This document shows positions 1-12,999 of a stretch of 64,000 nt of DNA, one piece after another (the stretch's first letter is position 1; the number at the start of each line of letters is the position of its first letter). Under the pieces are notes generated by a model. That model did no database searches and was not told where the DNA came from. It was given only the letters and a program-made list of their open reading frames with translations. The translations under genes and the position numbers were made by a program. This stretch comes from Marasmius tenuissimus (taxonomy: Eukaryota > Basidiomycota > Agaricomycetes > Agaricales > Marasmiaceae). Where the stretch lies: positions 2,852,001-2,916,000 of the forward strand of contig JAQOTA010000047.1 of NCBI GenBank assembly GCA_029532415.1. The letters are read 5' to 3'.

Positions 1-1048
1 AACAGTCAGCCGATCGACCAGATCAGGCACGTCCACGTCATCATTACCGCTACCGATTGACCTCACAAACGCATCATCGGTATCCTTCGACTTGAGACTT
101 GCCAGGAACTGCACGAAAGTCTCTTCATGAATAAGGTTACTGGTAGATGGCAGGCCCTTGATATTCAATACCCCTCGATGATGTAGCATGTCGGGATGCG
201 GCCCCTCGGGACCACGGCATATCATTCCTCTGCTAGGATCCATCCACAACTCTGTGAGATTGCAGTCCCATTGAACCTGCACTTGTGTTATTCAACCTTT
301 TCATTACCTTTTATGGGCTACTTACATGCAAGCTACAGAGGAATGCGCGTCCCATCCAGCTTAACTTGCTCGCAAAGTCGGCAAGTGGTATAAGGTCTAC
401 GCCGGATTGTCAATAACCCAAGTACACATCCCCGGTGGCAAATCATCATCTTACCGTGCCAAAGAACCATGGATGGAGATGTTCCATCGTCAATTGCATA
501 TATCTGAGCAAGCTCAGAGGACCTGAGGGATTGTCAGCATGCAAGTACTCATGGATTTTCATGCAACCTACAGTCGTCCTGTTAGTTGACGAAATTCCTC
601 CTGAAATGCCTTTTGGTATAACACATTTTAGCTTCAATTTGACGGAAATAACATGGGCCACTTACCCGCCGTGCATCTCGCCCACTGTAAGAGACCACTG
701 TAAACTCACCCCCCACCCCGATCAACTTTGCAGTACAAACTGTTTTCACCACTTCCCGTGGGCACCGGCATTCCTCCCCCCAATGATAACCTTTACACCG
801 GCCAAGAATCTGACAAACATCCCGAAGCCTGCATATATGGCCTCGCTTGAGATTCTCGAACTGTTTGCAGGGTCAAATCCATGTTTGCTTTACAAATGAC
901 AACGGCTCACATCGTTGAAAATAGTACGTTTCTTCTTTTCTCGTCGGGCAACTTGGTGATTGTGTATGTGCTGGTCACCAAGGACATTACTGAAGCTCCC
1001 CCCATTAATAGAGGTCCCTTGTGCGTTGTGGAGGAAAGATTGAGACAT
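1..1048 (-). CDS. Paralogue A of the six-member array, 5' part only (unknown function)
   Basis: Seen: six exons on the minus strand, 911-1048, 666-860, 572-609, 455-522, 326-396 and <1-276, joined by GT-AG introns of about 50 nt with all phases preserved and no stop. The start is the ATG at 1046-1048, giving MSQSFLHNAQG and then the motif INGGSFSNVLGDQ. Exon 2 encodes the Cys-rich block beginning FENLKRGHICRLRD. Exons 3-5 encode the short helix-rich region ending LIPLADFASKL, and exon 6 the WMDPSRGMICRGPEGP block. The window edge removes the remaining exons. The copy has the short form of exon 1 (46 codons), like C and D. It is closest to D, and the similarity continues upstream of the start. 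Function is unknown; the family resembles expanded hypothetical proteins of Agaricomycetes (knowledge from memory). Confidence 0.85.
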
Positions 1049-2710
1049 TGGGGTGGGTTTTGGGGAGAAGGGCGGGTGAGTGTTGGAATTGGGACAGGTA
1101 TATATGTGTCGAACACGCTAGTTACACATGTCGAACGAAATGAATCGAGAATTCCATTCTCGTGACCACGGCACTGGTATCCTCTTCCGAATGTGGAAGG
1201 ATATTGCCGGGATGTGATCTGGGTGCTGACCAGTGACAGGACAGAATGGGGTCAGTGCGCCATTAGTAGGATGCATGGGCATGAATAGCGCCAAAACAGA
1301 CGCTCACAGCTAAATCTTCGCCATTCCGCCTCCTCACGATCGCATAACTGATTTTAACCTACTTCAACGCTCGGTTTGGTACCATTTGAGAATACGGGGA
1401 CATCCGGGGACTGTATGAGTCGTAAAAATCCGGGGCGGGAAGAAAGGTGAGTTTAGACTTGCATCGCACATTGCTCATCAAGTCAACATCTGGCGCCCTT
1501 TTCAGAGGCTGTGCCGTGAATGATCACCGTATTTCACGCTAGGCATCCTGTTTAACGTGTCGGGTTCATGCGTTGGTGGGACTGGTTCACGAGTACCAGG
1601 CGGCAGAACATACCTTCTCACTGCTCGTTTGAGCGTCTCACAATGCATAAACTCGCAGTTAAGATGCCACTTGTTCATCCCGGGCTGATTCTATTTGTTC
1701 GAAGGCTGTTTTCGTGAAGACTGGATTCTTTGCCTGCACAATGCCAAGGATTATCAGTATTTGTCCTAAAGTCTGTCTTTCAATCACCATTGTAACGGAT
1801 CATGCTGCAAGATGTAATAATGAGAGCGGTGGTTTGTCAAATGTTAGAGAAAGATTTGGACGAGGAAAATCATACCTCACGGATAGATAGTTGAACTCCC
1901 GAACCAATGTAATCCCGACCCAGACTGCACTCAAGCCCTTTGATATAGATATAAAGGACTACATTAAGGCTGAAGTTATCCCTCTTCGTAAGGGATTCGA
2001 GAAGTGATAATGGGTCGTTATCTCGGTTTCTGGTCGGTGCTGGCCAGTCGTTAAATACCCTAGCTACGGCATCTTGACCTGGATTTTGCTCGAACTGAGG
2101 TTGATTTCTTGCAACTAGCGCATCACTCGGCAATCGTATCTTTTGGTATCTGTGAGTGCTTCTGGATTGAGCGCTGTATCCGTGATGGAAGTAGAGGAAA
2201 ATACAGCGGTGAGTTTGATTTCGGAATATCCTGAGCTTGGCTAGTTGACGGCTTCGGTACCGAAACGCTGTGCCATCGGAACCATCAGCTTGACCATGAC
2301 TATCTCGCAGTGCATTCACCACACCTTACCCTCCCCGAACGCAGCGTCATCCTTTCGTTCACTCGAAAAGCCAGTTAATGGTTGACATAACCATTGAATG
2401 AGCATGGGGAACAAAAAGAGACAGGCTATCCCCCCGGTAAGTCGTGAGCCCCTCCTCAGCTTGGCGACCCAGTTTATTCTATTCCCACTCACTTTGGTTT
2501 CTGTTGCCATTGGCATGGCTCATTTATTTTCGCAGCACAACACTCTATCACAAGCTCAAAGAACGCGAGATTACAGCTTCAAAGTTGAAGCCACTCCTGT
2601 AGAGTTATCTATAACAGAACTGTCCCGGATCTCGGTCAAAGGAGCATCAAATTCCATCTGAACACGAACCTCTGGAGAGTGGGAGCTTGTGTCTGTTAGG
2701 AATACCAGCT
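1049..2710. repeat. Upstream flank of A, duplicated upstream of D
   Basis: The stretch aligns by eye with 41573-43230 in the same orientation, with many small differences. Matching landmarks include the CGTGACCACGGCACTGGTAT block at 1161 and 41711. No complete gene is visible. In both copies a short open stretch on the plus strand starting at an ATG (KKRQAIPP at about 2413, EKRQAIPS at about 42932) ends at a good splice donor (GTAAGT or GTGAGT), so a divergent unannotated transcript is possible but not supported further. Confidence 0.6.
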
Positions 2711-2969
2711 GACCTGATATAAAGACGGGAACACCCGTAAAAACGGGTTTTTGTTCCGGTTCAGAGCTTATGAGACCTCATCTCATCGAACATACAGAAC
2801 ATTATCCCCCCGATCCGAGAGATACCGGACTGGAGACATGTCTGTGGTTTTGAGTCTCATGAAGGTACGTTTCAGCGTATTGACGTTGACATACAGGGCA
2901 CTAACATCCGCAGAAGGTTCGTATATCGAGTTTTCACGTTCACCGGGCTTGCCGCGGGGCCTATCTAGA

Positions 2970-3062
2970 GTAGCGTATGCCATGTGCGTCACTGTACGCT
3001 ACTGGTATGCTGCTGGTACGCTACCCCGGTATTTTGATACGCGAGGTACGCTCATTGATGCA
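2970..3062. repeat. Degenerate GGTACGCT minisatellite, first block
   Basis: Variants of the octamer GTACGCTA recur every 8-15 bases (GTACGCTACTGGTATGCTGC and so on). A second, larger block lies at 3700-3870. No coding sense is evident. Confidence 0.6.
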
Positions 3063-3070
3063 TCAGCATA

Positions 3071-3699
3071 GCCACACTCATTTCATGCCCTCGCTCGGAA
3101 AACTTCTGGTGTAGTAGAAGGGAATTTTGGTGGGACCCCCTTGCATAAGGACTCTATCGAGCTCAAGGTTACCATGAAAGCTAGTCGACAGTTGGACTGA
3201 GAGGGACGCGGGACATATGCAGCGACACACTCTCAGTGAACATTACTGTTTACAGTTTCTCACGGCTGCTTTTCTGAGCAAACACACACCTCGTAAATGT
3301 AAGTGTGCATTCTTTTGGTACAAATGGTTGTCCTGACTAGCTTTGAGCGCTTTTGTGCCTCAATGGACAGATGATGGCCTCGAACAAGGCAATAGGTACT
3401 GGGGGACCCCTTTAATGGTTTTATCCCTCGAACATCGACTGTGTTCCCACGATTGGGTACTCCCCGTCATCACACCACTCGAACTGCCTCGTCAAGGTAA
3501 GGTTAGCAAAACTGAGATCGTTCTATCTAGGTATTACGTGCCACTCCTGAATGGATACTCTGAGGCTCCCAATTGTATGAGAGGTCCAATGTACGGGACA
3601 CTCAATCACTATACCGTGCAAGCACGGTGAGAACGCACGCTCTTCGACCTTTAGTTACATTGTGTACTATCATTACATACTCCGCTACTACAGGTGACC
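3071..3699. other. No gene recognised
   Basis: Open frames here are short and show no start context, splice pattern or recognisable product. Nothing is supported beyond the flanking minisatellite blocks. Confidence 0.4.
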
Positions 3700-3870
3700 G
3701 GTGAAAGGTACGCCACTCTACAAGCCAAGTACGCTACATGGACGCTATGTACGCTAATGTAAACATTAGGTACGCTAGTATGAACACCTAGGTACGCAAC
3801 TACGTACGCTAGGTACGCTAGTATGTACGCCACGTATGCAACTCTGTCCGCTATGTAGGCAATTGTGTAC
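3700..3870. repeat. Degenerate GTACGCTA minisatellite, second block
   Basis: About fifteen imperfect copies of GTACGCTA and relatives, some palindromic (CTACGTACGCTAGGTACGCTAG). The minus-strand open frame across it reads as a simple AYLAYVVAYL repeat and is an artefact of the repeat. Confidence 0.75.
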
Positions 3871-6800
3871 GCTACTCTGGCTGCAAATTACGTCAATCTG
3901 AGCACTTGAAACGTGAGTCTGAAGAGGAGGTCATGCAGTTATGAATGGAAGAGCATGATGAAGATATAAGTGTGTTTCGGCACACTAGGGATTGTGAGGC
4001 ATACCCACGTCACTTCAACATTACTTCAGGCACTAGATTCTTCTGTTGATTATTGCCCCACCAGCTATATATATACGGCGCATTCCTCAGTGTTTTTTGA
4101 TATATGATAAATCCCGTATAGGGAAAGTATCGCCCGAGTGAGATCAGGGGCTGAAACGCTGACAGGCCGGATGAGATTACAAAAGGGCCTATCAGTGAAG
4201 CACAGTCGGTACAGCGTGAGTGAATTGGAATGGACACACGTTGGAAAAGAACTCGCCTTTCGAGAAGTACAAGTAATCCGACGAATCTTGAACGCTCCGA
4301 TGTTGAAAGTCATAAGGATTCAGCTATAGCGTACGCCGTAAGGGTCTTGTATATTGAAACACCATCACGGAGAACGGAAAATCTGGAATGTAATTCTTAT
4401 CGATAGTGGCGCGACTGGCAGAGGTGTGAGCAGCCCAGGAAGGCAAATGAATCAACCGACCCCGAACGCACCTCCCAATTTCGCTCTCTATCACTCAACT
4501 CCTCAATTTGACCGCACAAAGATCTAGCAGGATAGCTACTCTGAACCTTGCAAAACCCAGCAGCTATACGGTGCGATAGCGATCCCGATTTCTCGATCGG
4601 TGACTTTGGAGAACTTGAGACCATTTGGAACAGGGGAAAGCGGGGTGGAATACCCAAATTTGTACATCTAAAATTCATGACTCGCCGGATGAATTGTAAC
4701 TTTCCAAATCTTTGTTCTACTAATCTGTTGGAGAAGCGTCTCGTAACCTGCATAAACAGTGATTCGAGGTTTATCACCCGCACTTGCACCAATGGTCGAA
4801 CGACAATGTTGGAGGTGACAATTGAATCTCACAGTTGAGTCTCAGAATCCCAGGCAGATAGTTTATGGGGTGCTATAGGTAAATAGTTGAATATAATCAA
4901 TCGGGACCTGAAAGTGGAATAGATTAAACGTACCTCTGACCTACATGTAATGTGATCCACGATACCTAGAAGGAAGCAGCTAAAACTATCTGTCAAGCGT
5001 AGCGGATGGAATCCTGCCACATATACTTTGTATAGAGAACCAAAGAGTCTCCAGACAGCCTTCCGGTATTCAAAAACCCCGCTAGAGGCGACGAACTTAC
5101 AATGCACGCTACCTTAAACCCTCATGGAATGCAGGTGAGGGGATAAATGACACCAAAAGAAAAAACAAGGACTAAGTGTTTCGGAAATCGAGAATCAAGC
5201 GACACAGGCTCACCGGCATTTTCAAGGCCACCAACCGATCTTATATCGAGCAAGATTGGTTGTTGAAGGTTAGAAAAAGCGCTTTGGTGGGTGCCATTCA
5301 GCTAGGCAAGTACCTGTACGGCGGAAGCTCGAACTTTCTGACCGGGAGGGACGAATTGGTTAGCAAGAACCCGATTTCATCTATCGCCGGGAGTCAAAGG
5401 TGTGCTTAACATGATGGAGACGCATTGACCAAGATCTAACACTTTCGAGGTATTCGCATCGAGACACGGCGAGGACGGGGATAGATAGTGGTGGTTGTGG
5501 GAAGAGTAACACCGGTCCGGATCCTGCTGCTCGCCTCAAGGACTATTCTCATGACCGTCACATCAATTCAGGGTCTCTGACCTCATTTACGCCACGAAGC
5601 TTTTGACTGGTATTTTGATACAGAAACAGTTGGCCTTCTCGGAGTCCTTTCTGTCGCAATAGTACCATACCTACCGTTGGTCTCTTCAAGGAAGGAGCTC
5701 ATATTTGTGTTTTAGGCCAAGATTTTGTGGGGTAGGTGGCTCCTTACTCCGCTCCTTTGACTGTGATTCTCTGCTGCATCGAAATCGTAGATACTAATTA
5801 TCGGATCTTCCAGAGCGGTATCAGCCCTGTGCTATTCAGAGCACAGGTTTTCAGATATGTTTGCACCTCGTCTCATTTAGGCATCCTTTCCCATGAGATT
5901 ACTTTGCTTGCTCGAGATGGTACGTCCCTTCACGCTTCTTATTAGTTGTTCTTTGAATCATAGAGTTGGGCCGAGGAGAGAGACCGTTGTAAAAAATTGA
6001 TATAACAAAGAGTTCGAGCGCTGAGTATGACTTTCTTAAAACATAGGTTGTCTGTGACGGTTCGGAGGTATGTAAATTGGACGAATGCAGCTTTGACTTC
6101 AATGTTGAGCTGAATGTAGGGTTGTGTTCGAACTACACATTCCGAGCTTGTGAGTCTTTCGATACAAGCAAAGACATGGGTCTCAACGCGTTGCATTGCT
6201 GCTGCTCACCCAAGTCCAAAGTCCTTGCTCATGATAATCGGTCGTTTTCGACTCTCTACCCGTTTATTACTAAACGTATCCCTTACAAATTGCATGACCA
6301 GTCACCCTTGGTTTACATCCTTCGAGCACACGGCGGTGCTCGGTTCCTCAGCTCTCAGTGATCTTCTGGACTCTGAAAGGGACAATTTTGAGCTTGGTGG
6401 CCCTCTCCTCACTCGATAGGCTGAGTTGTTGCTATTCAGCATAGCATCAATGTTTCTTGAAGGCACCCGAATCACCCGCCCGTCTCGTTATCCGGCAAGA
6501 ACAGACTGATTTTATCTCGACGTTTATAGGCGTGAGGACCTTGCGGCCGAGGATTTTGGCTGAGACCGATACTATCTACTGGGTCTCCTACCCGAGTTGG
6601 AGGCTCTATGTTCACCCCAAACCGGCTTCAGAATCAGAACTGCGACGTTCCTCGTTCCACCACACTCCGATAAGTTGGCGCTGTCCTTCATCTCACAGGT
6701 ACGCACGCTGACATTGTCTTCCAAATTTCAGTTCATTCAATTCATGATCATTTCAGTTTCCCTATTGTCGCTGAGCCAGGTGCTAGTACGGGCTACTGGT

Positions 6801-7915
6801 ACCTCTCGTCAGAGGCGAAACCTCAAAAGCATTAACCACCTACTTGATTCTGAGACTCGATGCTCGTAAGGGGCACGCTGCAGAGGAATCTTTGTGAGTC
6901 GTTCCATGCGCATGGCCAGTTATGAGAGCTGACTGATTAACTGACACTCAGATAAAAGACAATTTCACCAATGTCCAATTCGTTCGATTCGACATACAGC
7001 AAAAACAACCCGTCTCCGTCGCTCACCAGTCACGAAGCAAACGGGAACGGGGACGAGGCCACTTGGCTATATTCTCGCTGAACTTGAGCAGTAAGCCATT
7101 CAAAACATTCCGAGCTTGTTCGCACGCTGGGAATATTTTGCCACCTTCACGGCCACACCATATATTCTACCGTGTGAGATCCCGATATGATGGAGCATTC
7201 TCAAGGTATCTTACGTGCGTGAATTTGTCAACTTGGCTGAACGGTTCAGAGCTTCTGAGCGTGATTAATCGCGCTACAATTGACTGTGCGGAGTCTTTCA
7301 AAAAGAGGAACGGGTTGTTGGGCGCCGAGTTGGAGGGAATACTGGAAATTTCTGGGCATAAGAGCCCGTAGAGATCCGTTGCAATGGAGGAAGGTTGCAT
7401 ACACTAGCTCTATGTAGGGTACCTTTGTATGATACTGCAAATTTTAAATTAAACATTGGGAATCTCGTCGTGGTGTGCTTGGATAGTATGACTGGGTGAA
7501 TCATGGTGAAACTGGCTTGAGCAGTGATCCACTGAAGAACACAATCACGATTCTGGAGTTGGAGGTTTACAAGAACCCACGGAAAGCGTCTCCGATCGAA
7601 TATATTGGAAAGTTTGAGTAAGATACTTTCACGCTTTCCTTATTCTCGGGCTCGAAAGAAATGTAGAGAACAATGCATATGTGGATACATTGAAAATCGA
7701 TTCAAGCCTGTACAATGCGACAAATTACCGTATACCGACCATTGTATAACGACGGTGAGTGTAGATAAACAGCAAATAGCACGAATATTCATCTTGTCCT
7801 TTGATGTAGCTCGAATGTATATATACGAGAATGGTCCATAGCGAGAATTCTGTAAGTACGAGTGCGAGGTATCGAAATGTCTTCCATATATGTTGGAGAA
7901 GACCAAGAGGTCAAA
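3871..7915. other. Long stretch with no gene I can support
   Basis: Only short overlapping open frames occur, the longest being 131 codons on the minus strand at 4397-4792. None shows a recognisable domain or a chain of in-phase exons. The stretch lies downstream of paralogue B. It may hold decayed gene copies like those in the other intergenic stretches, but I could not align it with them. Confidence 0.4.
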
Positions 7916-10469
7916 TCAACGCGACCTATTAGCCTTGCCATCCTTCTGCTGGGCCAAAGTGATCGAGGCTGCTACCTCATTCGTTTCATCCAGACGGCGT
8001 TGGTTGCGTTGTGATGTTGGAGGCCTATTGGCGGGGATGAACAATCGGAGTGTTCCGGTCGTGGTGTTGTTGCTGAGTGAGGATGATAGGACCCCTACCG
8101 AGCTATGAGGAGGACAAGATGTGTTCAGCCCCCGGGATATGAAGGAGATGGGTGTAAAAGATCGGCTTGATAGCAGGTCTCTTACTAAATGTGGTGTTAT
8201 GGGAGACAAAGCCTGAGTATTTGACGTGGGCTCGCGGCTGCAAATAGTGTCGCTTGTGTGACGGCGAGCCTAAGCACTTTTGTAAGAGGACATGATGGAA
8301 TTATGAATTAACCAGCGGACCTGATCAGCGTGATTGAGAGTTTCCATCCTGACATGATTCTCTTGCCGTTTGTGAGCAACGGCATGGTGCAAGTGCGTAA
8401 TGAAGTCGCTGTCCCTGAGGTGGAGCTGACCACTGGGAGATACTAGGTCTTGCGTGTCTGATGGGCCTTCTGGGTCAGCACTAGTGACGGATGTGCCGGG
8501 GTCGGTGCGGATTGTGGATGGACCAGAGCTTTGATCTATACAGAGGTGAGAGAGTGAAAGCAAAGTAAGAGTTTGGGCGTGCCTTCGCCAACCTCTCTGA
8601 ACAGATTGTTGTCATTCAGAGGTTGGAAGATGTTTCCGTTGTATCCAAGATGTCGCGCAAAGTCGGTGGTTGTTGGGTCAAAACCTCGAAGGAGCTGGTA
8701 CTGATGAATCAGTGGGTAGTTGCTGGTGGACCGTGAGTGTGAATAATAGTTCCCGTATCCAACTCTCAGCTCGACAGGCAGGCCGAGGTCGCAACACAGC
8801 TCGGGTGAGAGCTGAGGTTGGCCGTCTTCATGGAGAGACCAGTGATGGAGGGAGGAAGTGTTTCCATCGAGGAGGTCAGGGGGAGGTGGATAGATGAAAA
8901 GGAAGATGGGTTGCTGGCGTCGCAATTGGCATTTGGAGGGGGATTCATCGAGGTAGCTGTCCAACCACGCGTGGGGAAAGACAAGTGCTGGGTGATGTTT
9001 AGCAAGTGGAGGGGGGGAAATGGAATGAAGACGCACTAAAACCCTCCCGGTCATCCTCCAACAAAACCCCTCGAGCATGGAAAACACGCCATGCTTGCGA
9101 AAGCCAGGCCTCCTGCACGTCCCAGTTCAACCTCAACAAAACCGTTCCGTCTCCATCGAGTTGGAATCTACTCATGGAATTTAGACAGAGTGGCCTATAA
9201 CTTGTGAGGAACGCACCTTCTACACCCATTCTCCAAGCACGTCCGCTCTACGAGACCGTCCCCACAACTCTCCCAGACATTTTTTGCGGCGGCGATGGGG
9301 GTTTTGGTTCGAGTCGAAAAGACAGTCGGCCGATCCACATGTTCAGGCACGCCTTCATCATTCGAAGCGTAAAACATTGCATACATAAACGCGTCATCGG
9401 CTTCCTTCGACTTGTGACTCGCCAAGAAGCGCACGAGCACCTCTTCCTGGAGAAGTTCGGCGGTTGAAGGTAGGTCCTTGAATCGCAACGCACTGATAGG
9501 GATATATGAAGATGGCCCCTTTGGACCACGGCAGACCACTCCTCGGGTAGGATCCATCCACATCTCCTCATAGTCACATTCCCATTGAATCTAGAACTGT
9601 ATTCAAAGACTGTTTGACTATGCTACAACAGCTACTTACTTTCAACCTTTTAAGATACCTCCGACCCAAATGCCCCACGTTACTCAAGACATGCACGAGC
9701 GGTACAAGACCTAAGCAAAAACATCCAATCAGCGTCGGGACCCACTATGATCACATATTAACTTACCATGCCAAAGAACCATTGAGGGAATCGTCCCTTT
9801 GTCAATTGCGTATACCTGGGCGACCTCGGAGAACCTAAAAATACAATACCCTCAATGTGAGTGATTTTGGGTTGCTACTCGACGTACAACTGTCTCGAAA
9901 GATTCTGAAACTCTTCTTCGAATACCTACCAGGACGGGCAAGGCTTGAGTTTCAATCGACCAGAAGAATATATAGAACTTACTTTTCGTGCATCTCGTCC
10001 GCTATAAGATACCACTGTGAATTCACCTTCCACACCATTCACTTTTGCGGCACATATCATCTTCATCACTCTCTGACAGCACATCTCACATCGACAACCT
10101 CCATCACCACGAACCTGGCAGATATTTCGGAGTCTGCAAATGTCGCCGCGTTTGAGGTTCCGAAACTGTGTAAAAAATCAGCCTCCCGAGCAATTGCCTT
10201 CCTTAGTGACGACTCACATCATCATATATGGTGAGCTCCTTCTCTTCTCGCTGGATAATCTGGTTGTTTATCTGGTTTCCATTGATGTGGACAGTCGTCG
10301 TCACCGCCCTCGAGCTGGTCTCCTGAGTTATTGATCCCGAGGGAGAGGTCGACAGATGGGAGGCTTGAAATGTCCTTTCGTAATAGTAATTATGCTGGTC
10401 ACCATTTATGCCGCTGAAGGTACCACCGTCAATCGAGAAGTTTCGTGAGTTAGGGAAGAAGGTAGACAT
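7916..10469 (-). CDS. Paralogue B of the array, complete, 694 residues (unknown function)
   Basis: Seen: ten exons at 10218-10469, 9983-10165, 9888-9925, 9767-9834, 9640-9710, 9217-9590, 9043-9167, 8583-8987, 8321-8535 and 7916-8269; all phases fit and the total is 2085 nt. The start ATG gives MSTFFPNSRNFSIDGGTFSG. Exon 1 is the long form with a second motif, VHINGNQINNQ. Exon 2 has the Cys-rich FRNLKRGDICRLRN block. Exon 6 carries EEMWMDPTRGVVCRGPKGP, exon 7 AWLSQAWRVFHARGV, and exon 8 QQPIFLFIYPPPPD and FARHLGY. The tail is rich in Ser, Thr and Arg. Intron 8 begins with GC (GAAG|GCACGC), which is needed to keep frame. Known: similar proteins form lineage-specific expansions in Agaricomycetes without an assigned function. 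Inferred: a degenerate kinase N-lobe may underlie residues 85-205. No transmembrane segment or signal peptide is seen. Confidence 0.87.
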
Positions 10470-11400
10470 AGTAACCGTAAAGGAAGGTGAAAGAATCGGG
10501 GGATGGTGGGTCGACGAACGATACAGCAGGTATTCCTGTGCAATATGTACCAGCCAGCATGCTGGTACCACGTGTTGAGCAAAAATAAAGCACCATTCCA
10601 TTGACACGCGCCGATCTTGATGTTCATCACGAATGAATTAACGACCTGTGGTGGCGTCCGGAGTCAAAGGAAACCGTGCTGTCTATCTCCTCTCCTCGTT
10701 CTCCCTTTGACTATATTCAGCCCGTTGGGTTGTATGCTGTTTTTTGTTCGCAAACCTGGAGTTCAGGTTGGTGAGTACTAGATTCCTCGGCCATACGCCC
10801 ACGCTACTAATCCCGCAGCAATCGATATGAACCCTTCATCAACATGCTGTCGAGCGTCGGCGCTACACTTTCACCGCTGAGGGATCACGGAAATGAAGAT
10901 CCATGTTAGGGCACACCCAAGATCGCTCCAACGGCATTTGAGTTATAGACATTTCCATCTTGGTAGAGGGGGCATCGTTCGAGCGGGATCTGGGGTTAAC
11001 AACGCGAATGGAAGTATCAGGGCGCCTATCAGAAGATCACGGTCAGTACAGCGCGAATGAAAGGAATGCCGGTGGGAAAACCTTCCTGGTTGGGGCCTAC
11101 AAGCCATGAGAACAAAATATGAACAATCTCATATTGAAAATCGCGAAGGTCTCGCTGAGAGGAATGAAGGAGGTCAGTGTTGAATACAGACCATCGAAAC
11201 TGGCGCCATCTGCTTGTCCATAGACCCATATTTCGGCAGATCTGGCGACCTATCAGTCGTACGTTCCACCATGTAATAATTCTGAGGTTTTTCAATCCCT
11301 CGATGATAGTCGCTATTCGACTTGAAAGCCATTCAAATATGCGATTTGCTCGATTAGAGGTCGCCACTTACTGGTGAACAACCGTTGAGAACGTTACCGA
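10470..11400. repeat. Upstream flank of B, duplicated upstream of F
   Basis: The stretch matches 58677-59240 by eye in the same orientation; both contain CATGCTGTCGAGCGTCGGCG, at 10842 and 59020. The 112-codon minus-strand open frame at 11029-11367 begins at GTG, and its counterpart in the F flank is not kept open, so I do not call it a gene. Confidence 0.6.
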
Positions 11401-11717
11401 AGCTTGGGTACCTATGCTTTGTTTGCGGAACGAGCTAGAAGGTGCGATTCAGAGGCAGTAATCTCCCGACAGACGTGATAATGCGGTATTTCTCCAGACC
11501 GAAAAACCATTTGAAGCTGTAGATACTGGCAAGTGGCGAGAAATCGTTACCTCAAGACCAAACAAGACACAGAAATGAACGTACATACCTGTCACCCCCC
11601 AAATAGTACCATAGCACAAGCCATATCATATCAGTTAGTCTGGCATTGAACCCCATTGGAGTCACCGATACGAATGAGAGTGATCAGACGGACTATACAA
11701 CACCAGCAGCGACCAAA

Positions 11718-12080
11718 TCACCGCTTCGAAAATCCTTGACCAAGGTCAATTGAATCTACAGTGAAGATCTGGAGTTTGGGATGTTGACTCGCAAAGTACT
11801 TGAACTGGCCCGCTCGTAGAGTCGGTCGTTCAATGGTCAAAGAATAAAGGATTGAAGGCATCGAAGTTTTTACTTCAACGAGATTCCCATTAGAAGGGAT
11901 GATTGGGTCAGCTTGTACCGCACCATTAAAGCAAATCAGAATAAATGTTTTCTCGATGCAGGGAGAGGGAGGGTACGAAGTAATATTTTTATGCGCGGCT
12001 GTGACGACCTCAGAGGATAGTGAGAATTGAGAGCCACACTTAGAGAGTGAAGTGGTAGGAGGCAGGCTTGTGAGGTACAT
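11718..12080 (-). CDS. Unidentified open frame, 120 codons, possible exon
   Basis: The frame starts at a true ATG (12078-12080) and has a natural-looking composition, with the ending KYFASQHPKLQIFTVDSIDL. That stretch reads like a leucine-rich strand of an F-box/LRR-like protein, but this is weak. I found no flanking exons that join in phase. It could be a whole small gene, one exon, or chance. Confidence 0.25.
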   Translation of the reverse strand: MYLTSLPPTTSLSKCGSQFSLSSEVVTAAHKNITSYPPSPCIEKTFILICFNGAVQADPIIPSNGNLVEVKTSMPSILYSLTIERPTLRAGQFKYFASQHPKLQIFTVDSIDLGQGFSKR

Positions 12081-12999
12081 GTCATCTAATCACATATTGA
12101 TGCCATGCAGCAAGCAAAGTGTGCTTTCGGAGACACAACATCTTGATCCTGGCTATATTGATAATACGAGAACTACCCCAACCAAATCGTCGCATTTTCC
12201 AACGTATTTCTTCCAACATCAGGTCTCCTGATGCGCCGAACCACGCTTCGTCTGCGTACTAGTTCAATGAACCTTCCGCAGCTCCTGCCCATACACAGAA
12301 AAAGGGCATGAACGCGCATGTCTGTGTCAGACAACATAGCTCTGAAATTGCGGATGAATGTCAAAGACACATCCGACCGCGTCGAATTCAATAGTGAGAG
12401 CTAACGCTCCAAGATCGGGAAAGGCGTATCGGTAAATGCGTGACCTGCAAGAGAAGAACGTGCGATACCTCAGTGAAAGGTTTCAACTCGGTCACTCTAA
12501 GAAGCATTGGTGACTCCCCCCTTAAAATGTAACATGGTGAAGATATTTGAATACGAGAACGGCCGACATGGCCAAATGCGAGGAAGCAAAGGGAAAGAAT
12601 AGAAGACAAGGTTACCCTTGCCAGTGTGCCCTGCTTTAGGTGAACGGAAGTGGTTTGGAAACCGAGGGAAAGGCCCGGTATGAAGCAGTGTTGTTTTGCT
12701 CAACCGCGACGACCTCATAAAATAAGGAAGGATGAAACTTGTGTAAGGATAGAAAGGGTTGCTCAAAATAATAAGAGCGGAAGGCGGGCGAGGAGGAACA
12801 AATTGTTTGTGAAACAAAATGCCTGCATGTATGATGAGGGAGGATGAAAGTACAATAGGACCCTTCAGGTGAACCAAAGACAATGAAATTGTTGTACTAG
12901 AAGAAGTAGAGAATTGACATCGCCATGGTCTGCTATGATAGCCAAGAACTATAAAGAGGGGTGGGAGTGTCATGCACTGGGTGAAGTCAACAGTAATGT
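12081..12999. other. No gene recognised
   Basis: The 158-codon minus-strand frame at 12497-12973 is Ser, Pro and Phe rich, and its composition is explained by pyrimidine-rich DNA. No splice chain or domain is visible. Confidence 0.35.

Noticed and set aside
90..860. Protein kinase domain call for the paralogues
   Set aside because: The segment resembles an N-lobe, but there is no catalytic HRD, DFG or clear Lys/Glu pair, so a kinase function is not supported.
9195..9216. A 22-nt intron between exons 6 and 7 of the paralogues (GTGCGT...ATAG)
   Set aside because: It is too short and its acceptor is not in register in F. The AG 27 nt further on gives a 49-nt intron in all copies, in phase, joining ENGWTR to FRLDGDG.
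11029..11367. 112-codon minus-strand gene upstream of B
   Set aside because: It begins at GTG, and the duplicated flank of F does not keep the frame.
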